Shown here piece after piece: positions 32,738 through 41,713 of a stretch of 64,000 nt of DNA. The stretch lies in contig JAIWNE010000058.1 in assembly GCA_025331445.1 (NCBI GenBank), forward strand, positions 1-64,000, written 5' to 3'. This DNA comes from Blakeslea trispora (lineage: Eukaryota > Mucoromycota > Mucoromycetes > Mucorales > Choanephoraceae). The translations under genes and the position numbers were made by a program. The notes under the pieces were generated by a model, which worked only from the letters and a program-made list of their open reading frames with translations, was not told the DNA's origin and searched no databases. Each line of letters opens with the position of its first letter. Position 1 is the stretch's first letter.

Positions 32738-33420
32738 CTATGTCTTTAAAGGTGTTACCGCAGGAGTTGCTTGAGGTTGAATGACAGGTGCCACTGGTTG
32801 TAATGTGGTGGTAGTGAAGAGCATAGTTGATGTTCCTTGAGAAGGTAGAGTCATGGGTGGGACAAGGTATTGTTTGGCTAGTCTTTTTGGTGCATTGTGA
32901 GTAATACCGTCTTGCACGCCCTCAGAATTGTTGTTTCTATTTCTCTTGCCTACGTTATAGACTTCCACTGAGTTTACTTGAGTATTTGGAGTAACTTCCA
33001 CAAAGCAATTCACCACTTGGTTACTTGAGGGCCTTTGTTCATTTTTAAAGTCCATTTCTAGGACGACAACGTTGGAGTGACTTATTGTTGACGTCCCTGC
33101 TCTTTTCCCGATTGGTCTAGGTTCGAGACAGGAGCAACTAACTTCCTAGCATCATTAGGTGGACGGTTTTGACAGTAGCGAGAGACGTGACCAATTTCAC
33201 CACAAGTATAACAGGTTGTTTGACTTGATCTTCTCTCTCCATTACCCAAATTAGTAGGTGGATTAGCGGAAGGATAAGTTGAATGATGGGTAGTACGAGG
33301 GTAACCTTGATTTGCTCTAAGGCCATTCATTTGTGTGTTGACACAAAATTTGAGATCGGTTATTCCTTGGCATAACTCTCTCATTTGTGTGGATAAGATT
33401 TCATGGCTCATTATCACCAC
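32738..33420 (-). pseudogene. Gypsy-2 Gag C-terminal part
   Basis: The fragment begins with MSHEILSTQMRELCQGITDL (ATG about 33411) and contains the retroviral zinc knuckle CYTCGEIGHVSRYC near 33170-33215, which binds element RNA. A frameshift near 33060-33085 leads to a Pro/Thr/Gln-rich tail ending at 32738. The N-terminal capsid region is missing. It lies directly upstream of the protease/RT frames. Confidence 0.8.
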
Positions 33421-33862
33421 AGCGCAGAGGAGTTTTAAAACTCAGCATTTGAGTCTATAGTGCTACCAAACTTAAAGCTCCTACATTTTGTCAAAACTTT
33501 GAAGTTTTTCACAGCATTCCAAACTAAATAAAATACAATTCTAAAGCGATAACATTGTTCGTTGATCTTATCTGAACTAGTTTATCGCCTCAGTTTTTTT
33601 TTCTTCTGCAAAACTTTTGTGCAGTAAGGTCTCAAAGTTTGGCGGTTTCTAAATTTTTTGGCTGAGGTATAGTGGGGAGAGGTCAATATTGAAAAGAGCA
33701 GGTATACCTATAAAAAAAATCAAGTACCGCTATTCGGGGATTCAAATAATAACCAGTCAATTAGAAAGCTAGGCTATTTTTAAATCGCGTTCGTGTAAGT
33801 ATTAATTCGCGTCTGTTCTCGTTTGAGAAACCGCCTTTTATTTACATTTACTATTATTAACT
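33421..33862. repeat. Terminal module of DDE element copy 1
   Basis: The stretch at 33626-33698 (AAGGTCTCAAAGTTTGGCGG to GGTCAATATTGAAAAGAG) recurs at 57098-57169. Its end GGGAGGTCAATATTGAAAAG recurs at 36057-36078, downstream of the transposase gene. It probably marks an element border. The remainder is AT-rich leader. Confidence 0.6.
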
Positions 33863-35976
33863 ATGCCTCGATTAAGCAAAAGAGCTCAACATTTCAAATC
33901 CCAAAAGAAAGACGAAAAAAGAAAAATTGTGAAGAGAGATGAAATTTCTGTTGAAACTTCAACAGTTGATAATGTCGAAGATTGGCAACTTTGGCAACCT
34001 ACCGTGAGCACCTCGTGCCTTGACCGCTTGCGAGACAACAACAGCAGCATCAGAAAAAGAAAAGGCCATTATATGAAGAACTCCACTACCACTAAGTGGA
34101 GAAAAACCAAGGAAGCTCAAAAGGTAGATCCCCGAGCAACGCTCTTCAACTTTTGGATTACCTTAGAGGAAAAACCACTTCCTGTTGCCGAGGTAGAGAT
34201 GAGTGCCTCTCAAAACGAGTTGGCCTTGATTGAGAAGTCTTTGGACTCGATCAAAGATATCAACAAGCCCGTTATGAACAAGAAGCATGACGGAAGCTCT
34301 TTGGAGTCATACAACTTTTTTCGTTATATGTCTGTTCAAGCATATTTCGAAAATAGACTTGCAGGATCGAAGAAGGGCAAAGCGTCAGAAGAAGTTGCCA
34401 GGCACTTCTGGCCTCACAACACCGAAGAATACCGTGCTAAATGCATTGCAAAATGGGCAAAGGAATTCTTGTAAGCAGGTGAGCTTTCAGATCACTCTCA
34501 GGGCGCTCACATCAAGCGTGAGTCGTTCTTGAGTGACAACGATGTCAAAATGATGTCGTTACAAAAGTTTTGAGAGATGAAGCCAGCTGAGCGTACTGTT
34601 TTGGCTTTAAAGCAGTACATCGAAGACGAAGTTGCTCCCTCTGTTCTTGGTGTTAGAGGCACAGTTTCCGAGTCTACTGTGGCCAAGTACCTCTATGAAT
34701 GGGGGTACAGCTACCGCAAGAACCAAAAGACAATATTCTTCGATGGCCATGAGCGTGAAGACGTCGTAGAATATCGCAACTCCTGGGCCAAAAGAATAAT
34801 GGAGTATGCCACCAAGTCGGAATTCTATGATGGTGAAAATCAGGAGGAGATCTTGGAGCCCAACTTGGAGGAAGGTGAGAAAAATTGGTCTTTGTGACTC
34901 AAGACGAGTCCACATTCTATGCCAATGACGGCAAGGATACCCTCTGGATGTCAAAGGATGAAAACTACATCTGAAAGAAAGGGCCTGGCTCCTCCATCAT
35001 GGTTAGCGAGTTTCAGTGCCCTTGTCATGGAACAATGAGGATCCGTGGTTGGAGCTCTAGAAAGCTGTTTGAAGCTGGGGAGAGCAGAGATGGTTGGTGG
35101 ACAAGTAAGGATATGGTCGCTCAGTTAAAGGATCATGTCATTGGGCTGTTTGAAAGCTTGCACCCAGATTGCCGAGCTGTATTCCTCTTTGATAACAGCT
35201 CAAATCATGGGGCTTACAGCGAAGACGCACTGGTTGCAAGCCGAATGACGCTCAATGAGAAACCATGGCCTTTCACTGAGCGATATCAGTTCAAGGATAC
35301 AACCATTGAACTCTCTTCTGGCCAGCTTTTGGAGCAATCATTTTTCTATGACAAGGAGATTTCATCCCATGACTCCAAGGGTAGACCTAAAGTAAAGCAC
35401 GTCAGATACTTCAAAGGTAAGAAAAGTTTTAGTACTCTTATTATAATGTAGCTTAGTTTGACTCATTGGTTTAAAGGTATCAAAAGAATTTTGGAAGAAC
35501 GTGGACAATGGCTTTGTAACTTGAACGGAAAGACTTGGAAGATGCGCTGTGGTAGTCCTGAACCCGGAGTCAAGTCGATGTGTTGTGCATTGCATTTTCT
35601 GGAAAGCAGACCAGACTTTCTGGCACAAAAAACTGCATTGCAAGAAGTTGTAGAAGACGCTGGCCACATCTTCGAGCTATACCCCAAGTATCACTGCGAG
35701 TGTGATTGGATAGAAATGTATTGGGGTATGGCTAAAAGAGAGGCCCGGCTTAGATGTGATTACACATTTAAGTCGTTAGAAAAGAATATTCCCGCGTTCT
35801 TGGATAAAGCTGGAAATATCGCTCAAATCAGGAGGTATTTCCAGCGCTGTATGAACTATATCGAAGCATACAGCAAACAAGAACGCGGGAGAGAAGTGGC
35901 AGCAAATTTTAAAAAGTTTGTTGAGAAGAGATACCTTTCTCATAGAAAGGTAAAAATACCCAAAGACCTTGAGTAA
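33863..35976 (+). pseudogene. DDE-type transposase-like gene, copy 1, with intron
   Basis: This family is common as repeated genes in fungi. I infer a DDE transposase from the pattern D in TQDESTF, DN in LFDNSSNHGAYSEDAL and E in CDWIEMYWGMAKREARLRCD, which resembles Tc1/IS630-like triads; the exact superfamily is uncertain. A conserved block KYLYEWGYSYRKN...FDGHEREDV precedes the catalytic part. Damage: TAA at 34472-34474, TGA at 34571-34573, a one-base loss near 34885 and TGA at 34972-34974. A 60-nt intron (35417-35476, GTAAGA to TTTAAAG) interrupts RYFKG/IKRILEERGQW. Copy 2 at 61747 has the same protein without an intron. The C-terminus (residues after AKREARLRCD) is well preserved. Confidence 0.8.
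35417..35476 (+). other. Intron present only in copy 1 of the DDE gene
   Basis: Removing these 60 nt joins TACTTCAAAG to GTATCAAAAG and restores RYFKGIKRILEERG, which aligns with RYFKGIKKVLPERG of copy 2. The retained intron contains an in-frame TAG (35449-35451). Both borders read AAAG/GT in similar context (TTCAAAGGTAAGAAAAG and TTTAAAGGTATCAAAAG). Confidence 0.8.
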
Positions 35977-36056
35977 GCTTCTTTTTTTTTATTTAATAAA
36001 ATCACTAATAAAAACATCTAGGACATGAGTTCAATCCCTGTAGAGTGCAATTTTTT

Positions 36057-36110
36057 TGGGAGGTCAATATTGAAAAGATTTTAAAGTTTGGGAGGTTTAA
36101 GCTCAGTGGC
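36057..36110 (+). repeat. Right-hand repeat module of DDE copy 1
   Basis: GGGAGGTCAATATTGAAAAG equals the end of the left module at 33676-33696. It is followed at once by TTAAAGTTTGGGAGGTTT, which resembles the module start. The two modules are in direct, not inverted, orientation. Confidence 0.55.
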
Positions 36111-36649
36111 ACGTTAACTTGGCTTAATGCGAAATATTTTGAAAAACTGACTCTTAGGGTGAGAGGAGAAGACTTTATTTAGATGTACCTCTTTATTGTT
36201 GTATCATATTAGCATCAATTTAATCATTTGTATCCTAATTATTATTATCTTCTTTCTTTCATCTTTTTAACTATATTCCATCTCTTTTTTGATAGTCTAC
36301 TTTTTTTACGTCTTTTTCTATTAAAATTGATAAAAAAAATAAAAAAGAAAGAAAGAGAATTCTTTTTAAAAGGAAAGATCTGCCTTTTATATACTACTGA
36401 TGATCATCAATGAAATCAATGCATTAAAAGGAAAAGCAGTCAAACATTGTAAAATGCGCTGTATTATCTTCTACCCATTATTTGATTAGCCTTCCTTTTC
36501 TTTTTCTCTATTTTTTCTTATTGACATGCATCATATAATAAGACTATCTCCTAGCTTTGACACCCCAACTCTTGAGAGATTCGCTAAACATCTCGAACTT
36601 AGTTACTCAAACTAACTCGCTTATGGTGATACGCACTAGTATTTTTGAA
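36111..36649. other. AT-rich non-coding stretch
   Basis: No coding or element end was recognised. The missing left terminus of the CACTA-2 element should lie here or be deleted; no CACTACAAAAA was found. Confidence 0.45.
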
Positions 36650-39201
36650 ATAGATTGCGAGAAACTCCTTCAACTAAACTTTCGTTTGAAAGACATGCTT
36701 CCGGCTAGTTTTTTTGTTGCGGATAAATCAGAGCAAACAGAATACAAGCAAGCCTTCACGGTATGGTGCTGAATGCTACCATCTTGCATAATCATCTTCA
36801 TCTGGACACCTTCTAGCAGTACTTTCAGGTCTTCAACCACAGGAGCAAGATACTTGTTGATGGCGTTAGTAGGCGGTTCCCTTGGCCCAGGAATTACACT
36901 AACCAAAAGCATGTTGTGTTTCAAATCACTTCCTTGTTGCTTTGGGAGATTTTGCACAGTAAGGTATATACAGCCGACGCTGTAATTAGTGTTAAAGGGA
37001 CTAAACCAATCAATGCTTAAAGAAAGCAAGAGGTTGTAATCAGACTGCATGACAAAGGAAGGCGCATCAGGAGAGGTCTTGAAGTCCAGAAAGCCAGTGG
37101 CATCGTATAGATCTGACAAGTAGTCCCTAGCAGGCTGACGGGCTTTCCATGATTGACTTTATCTGCAAATCCCTTTCGCAAGAAGAGTTTTTTTAAGGTT
37201 GTGATAATTGAACAATAAGAGTACACCATCTGTACAACTAGATGCGCATCTGCAGATTTGTTCTCGAAATCGTATATGCGTCCACTACAGAATTCTCCTG
37301 AATTTGTTGGCTTATAGATGGCACCGACCAAAGAGCGATTACACACCATTTCAGTAATGACAGGCTTTTTCTTTATGCTGGTCAAGTCGTGGTGGGAAGG
37401 ACACACAGCATAGTTCTTGATGCCTTCGGCGCTGAACAACTGGAGGGAATTCCGTTCTTTGAATGTTGCAACACTTTTTGGAAGGCGGAACTCGTCACCA
37501 TGCAACTTCTAGAGCTCGTTCAACTTTTCCATGACTTCTTCAGTTTGCTTGTTGGGAACGCTTTGGCTTTGAAGATATGATATAATGGATGAAGTGACTT
37601 TTGAAAATTCGGATTGAGGAGTCTTATCAGCTAAGTAAATAAATCAAACAAATTAGTATATACGTCTAATCATCCACAACAGAGTAATCCTTACAATAAA
37701 AAGTGTAATCAGGCAAGACATTTTGACTTTCAAAGCTAGATGCTTCAAAAGCTGTATCATCATCGATCATATCAAATGGTTCGCCATCATCACAAAGCTC
37801 GGTATCAAAGTAAGCGTCAGTACAATCCATGGGACTAGCGGGTTGATCTTCAGGATTGTCAAAGCTAGCTTGATTAACGTCAATTAAAAAAAAGCATTAG
37901 AGGAAACTCAACATTGTTTATGCAAAATACTAGATAACTCACCTTCACTGATTGAATTGGTGTTTTCGGTAACCTTCCTACGATAGTACTTTGGAGTATT
38001 ATGAATTGCGTTCTTTCCGTCTAGATAACAAAGAGATATGATGTGCTAGAATCACTCACCGATGTTCATATCAAATAGACTTACAAATAGTCAATTTCCA
38101 CTGTGCATATCTCATGCCTTCAAACATGTTGCGTCTTTGATGAGATCTGTATTCATTGAAATCGTCCAAAGGTTTATCCATTGATGTAATCTTACAGGTA
38201 TCGCAATGGCAGTAGTAAACTCTTTCGAGAGTAGCAGCAGCACAACAAGAGCATTAGACATCGGCAGTACAGCGAGTACATTGGATTTCTTGAACAAAGC
38301 GAGCAGACATTTCAAGTAAGGTAATTGCTATTTTCAAATAAAGTTGAATAGCTATTATATGTCTTTTTTTGTGGTTCTTTTATACTGCTTTTGCATTCAT
38401 CTTGTCACAGGCTTAAAGTAGTAAGAAATATTCCATTCGTTCCTTGGAAGAAGACAAATCGAGACTTTTTGTTGATTAGAAATCAATGATTGTAAACAAT
38501 GCCATTCTCTTTTAAATCCTTTTTGCTGTTGTACATTAAATAAAACCAGGTTTTATTCAAAGAAATGCACGTATTAGCACTTTAATGATGTTGACTGAAA
38601 ACTGCGTCTGATTCATTTTCTTATTCATTTTTCTTTATTGAAGGCATTGTTTTGACATTAAGATTTCCTATTATATCGAGATTACACAAATTTGCCTGAG
38701 CCTTTCACTCGTTGGAAATAAGAGATGGTTTAGTTGAAGAGACTTTCTCGATGAGCAACAAAAATACTAAAAGTATTAGCTTCGAACATAACGTTCCTTT
38801 TTAAGCATATTTAGCAGTTTTAAAACGGGGGGTTTGGCTTGTTTTCTGCTTGTCTATCAAACTTTTTCTTTCTTTTTTTTCCCTCTCCATTTTTTAATGT
38901 GTGACAAAGCCCAGAAACCAGACAATTTTTAACACTTTGAAATTTTTTGACCTTTTTCTTATAAGTTAAATAAAATTTTAATTCAATAGCTATAAAGAAG
39001 CAATTGTTTGCAGTAAAGACTTCAATATTTTTACATGGGTGTATTCTAGACAATGAGGGATACACTCTGTCCAAGTTTCAGCAAATTCTGACCATTTTTG
39101 AGAAATTTGATTTTTACTGCTAAAAAACCCCGTGAAAGGACCCATTTAATGTAGGAAATTTTTTATCACTTTCAAGCCTCAAGTGTAAATTTTTTGTAGT
39201 A
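36650..39201 (-). mobile_element. Degenerate CACTA element (CACTA-2), truncated
   Basis: The right end (plus strand TTTTTTGTAGTA) is the inverse of a CACTA end with its first C changed. The next about 350 bp inward align with the left end of CACTA-1: both contain CTCAAAAATGGTCAGAAT and GCTGAAACTTGGACA at matching places. A Tnp2-like transposase gene lies inside, reading inward from this end, the arrangement of autonomous CACTA elements. The other end and its target duplication are missing. Confidence 0.8.
36670..38310 (-). pseudogene. CACTA Tnp2-like transposase, spliced, broken
   Basis: CACTA transposases (Tnp2/Transposase_21 type) mobilise elements with CACTA ends. The gene starts at ATG 38308-38310 with a cysteine-rich segment (CTRCTADV, then CSCCAATLERVYYCHCDTC) broken by a TAA. 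Three introns can be placed: 38021-38094, 37869-37942 and 37631-37694, each GT-AG and 64-74 nt. An in-frame TAG lies at 37509-37511 (CAG to TAG would explain it). The diagnostic core near 36930-37080 reads LSLSIDWFSPFN, SVGCIYLTVQNLP and VIPGPREPP, followed by INKYLAPVVEDLKVLLEGV. A one-base shift near 37125 separates it from the upstream part. The protein stops at about 36670, so the catalytic second half is lost. Confidence 0.8.
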
Positions 39202-39203
39202 TT

Positions 39204-39455
39204 TTGTATACATCTTATCAGCTATCTAACATAATCAACGCTGACAACAGTGTCGTAGAAAATAGCGATTCTAAGCATAAACAACCAATTGAAGTAGAGT
39301 ACAACCTTCCTTACAAATACAATCCAAATAAGCGAATGTTTAAACCTCAATTGTTGAACAAGAAACGAAAGAAGACCCGACTCAACTTCATTAGTATGAA
39401 GCTACTGGTTTTTAACTTAGATTTCGTCGTTTGTACCAAAATGTTCGTCGATTAG
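39204..39455 (+). pseudogene. sORF family copy B, split by a MITE
   Basis: Unknown small basic protein of the same family as copy A; the core is KQPIEVEYNLPYKYNPNKRM then FKPQLLNKKRKKTRLNF. After 39402 the frame runs into the MITE at 39405. If the MITE and one TA are removed, the frame continues past 40296 with PLRKVRLS, matching PLLKVSSS of copy A. A CACTA end lies immediately on its 5' side, within 1-2 bp of the position seen in copy A. Function unknown. Confidence 0.6.
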
Positions 39456-40293
39456 TTAATTAAATTTCGTTTTTTGGCACCATTAATTTCGTCGTTTGAC
39501 ACCGTTGATTTCGTCGTTTGACACCATTGATTTCGTTGAATTTTATGTAGGCTAAAAAACGATAGATTCTAAGAAATAATCACATAGAATAAAAGCAGTT
39601 TTGTGATATTTGGAGTTTTAGGAAAATTCAATGAGATGGAATTCGATTTTTTTTCATTAAAATGAAAGAGAGGGAACTGATTTATCAGGTGTCAAAAGTG
39701 ATTAGAATTAGATAGAGAATCCCTGTTTAATTCAACAAATATAGTGTCTGTTTATATTATACTAGTCTTTGTCTTAGATCGTTTATTTCGTTTTGTTTCT
39801 AGGTCAAAGTCCATTGGAAAATAAGGTCAAATTAATTGTATCATTTACAGGAGGTCATACAGGCACCACGTCTTGTATGCTTTACTTCTCTCACTGACAG
39901 GTACATTTATTAGCATTGTTTTGCCAAGTAACTTATTTCTTTATTCATTTGCTTTTACCAAGTGGATTGATTGTTTGTTATGCTGTGTTGTACACTTGAC
40001 ACACCAGTATTGATTTGTCTGTGATATTCTCAGTTTATTCATTTCAAATTATTCTCTTGATTAGATAAAAGTGAGTGGTCTTATGTTAGAAATGCAAATG
40101 TTGACTTCTTCCTTTCTTTAGGATATCTGTCAACAAAGAATGGCATTTTCATTCTATGTGATTATTTCTTAGAATCTATCGTTTTTTAGCCTACATAAAA
40201 TTCAACGAAATCAATGGTGTCAAACGACGAAATCAACGGTGTCAAACGACGAAATCAACGGTGTTAAACGACGAAATCTAAGTTAAAAACCAG
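39405..40293. mobile_element. 889-bp MITE with TA target duplication
   Basis: The ends are inverted repeats beginning CTGGTTTTTAACTTAGATTT. The total inverted arms are about 150-190 bp and end near AATCACATAGAAT. TA flanks both sides (39403-39404, 40294-40295). The arms contain about 22-bp direct repeats ATTTCGTCGTTTGACACCGT, three clear copies in the right arm and several in the left. No transposase is encoded. The TA duplication suggests mobilisation by a Tc1/mariner-type enzyme, which is inference. Confidence 0.93.
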
Positions 40294-40429
40294 TATTACC
40301 TTTAAGAAAAGTCAGATTGTCAATCGATTCGTTAAGACACAACACTCAATCATCTTCGAGTATATAATTGCTTCCTTCTTTATTTATGATAGTATGAATA
40401 TTTAGTATAGTTTAGAAAAGTATAAACAC

Positions 40430-40640
40430 CCTGCTGTTGAATATTATAAGCTCTTTATCATAGACTTATAATATAAAACACAGGTAACCTATTGTTAAAG
40501 AAATATAAAATAAAAATAAGGATCATAGGGTTATAATATAAAACACAGTTGCCTACGTCAAGCTTTTAAAGTGACCTTATTGGCTCAAAAGCTTAACTCC
40601 TATCACGCGATCTAGTCTAAACATCCTCATAACATATTTA
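40430..40640 (+). repeat. 3' module of sORF copy B
   Basis: Two direct repeats around ATAGACTTATAATATAAAAC and ATAGGGTTATAATATAAAAC are followed by GCCTACGTCAAGCTTTT, ATTGGCTCAAAAGC and CACGCGATCTAGT. This is colinear with the region downstream of copy A (5780-5945 read on the minus strand), so both copies derive from one duplicated unit. Confidence 0.75.
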
Positions 40641-40879
40641 GACGACAACAGTATGATACGTTTCCACGCTGTAGTCGTGAAAGTCTGAGCCTTGGCTAGC
40701 CAGTATAGCTTTAGTGATACTTTGTCTTTTTAACTCTTAGATATAAAATAAACTTATAGGAAAGAAGCCCCCGTTTATTATTTCAAAAATAAAACTACTC
40801 TTATACTTCTGTCGACGTCAGCACTAAATCACGTGACTTCAGCTGAATTGGCACTGTTGAGTCTGATACTGTCACACCA

Positions 40880-41071
40880 CGTATCAAGTGTCGTGATCAA
40901 CGAAGCATTGAAGCAACAACAGCCACTGGAAGTTGAATATGACCTACCATTTAGGTACAACCAAACAAGAAAATGTTTGAACCGCAAATAGTAAGCAAGA
41001 GAAAGAAAAGAAGTAAGCTGAATGTAGTACGAATAAGAAAGATGATGCAAGTGAATGGACTGTCGTCATAG
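40880..41071 (+). pseudogene. sORF family copy C, frameshifted
   Basis: KQQQPLEVEYDLPFRYNQTR is followed, after a one-base loss near 40969, by MFEPQIVSKRKKRSKLNVVR and IRKMMQVNGLSS with a TAG at 41069-41071. It aligns with copies A and B. Downstream (41195-41235) the repeat TCATCAAAGACTTATAATTC is present once. No CACTA end lies beside this copy. Function unknown. Confidence 0.6.
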
Positions 41072-41265
41072 TCATATCAATGAAGTAGTAGTTGTAATAA
41101 AGTACGCAATGACCTCTTCCTTTATTTGAAATAGTGTAGTTAGTTAGCGCAAAATAGAAATGTATAAATACTGTGATGTTGTTAATTATAAGTTCTTCAT
41201 CAAAGACTTATAATTCCAACATACAGGTAACTTGTATAAATTATATCAGTTAATATATTAAAAAG

Positions 41266-41356
41266 TTAAAGGAGCTAAAAACAGTCACCACCAGCTTAAA
41301 TTCGAGTTGTAAAAAACAGTCACCGCCCGCTTAAAATTGAATTGCAAAAAACAGTC
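41266..41356 (+). repeat. Three ~35-bp iterons AAAAAACAGTCAC
   Basis: AAAACAGTCACCACC, AAAAAACAGTCACCGCC and AAAAAACAGTCACTTG occur about 35 bp apart. Single copies recur at 41588 and 46919, before each Helitron gene region. They may mark Helitron 5' ends. Confidence 0.6.
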
Positions 41357-41424
41357 ACTTGAAAACAAAATTCCATTATGCTTAAATAATGAGCTTCAAA
41401 GTGCAACAAATTATGAGCTATAAA

Positions 41425-41590
41425 CTAGCTGGGAGGGGGTATCGGGGAGGGTGGTCCCTCCCCCATGCACACAGTGAGCACTGATCAGGATCAGTATACT
41501 AAGCTTTAGCCAGTTGGGAGGGGGCTGGGGGGAAGGGACATCCCTCCCCCTCATGCGAAGCCCGTATGGTTCTCTCAGCTCTCAGTATCA
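41425..41590 (+). repeat. G4/hairpin unit array of Helitron 1 (2 units)
   Basis: Two units of about 87 bp start TGGGAGGGGG and contain GGGGAGGG...CCCTCCCCC inverted pairs. Four closely spaced G-runs fit the G-quadruplex pattern. Related arrays lie at 47002-47315 and 51183-51330. Confidence 0.8.
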
Positions 41591-41713
41591 AAAAACAGTC
41601 ACTTAGCAATGAAGTAATAAAAACATCATCATCTTTTCATTCAATTTTGATTTTCTCGATTTATTTTTTACTATCCACTAACTTCTAACACTTTACTGTT
41701 AAACGCTAACGAA

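Larger units (their letters stand above)
28700..33420 (-). mobile_element. Decayed Ty3/gypsy element (Gypsy-2), minus strand
   Basis: Gag with a CCHC knuckle, protease, RT, RNase H and integrase occur in the normal order from right to left. There are several frameshifts and stops. A polypurine tract lies at the 3' end near 28708. No copy of the LTR is present beyond the gag end at 33420, so the 5' end is truncated, apparently where the DDE element unit begins. Confidence 0.9.

Noticed and set aside
33863..35976. Assignment to the KDZ transposase group
   Set aside because: The expected KDZ cysteine-cluster and motif order are not visible. The D...DN...E pattern fits a Tc1/IS630-like or other DDE fold better, so it was left generic.
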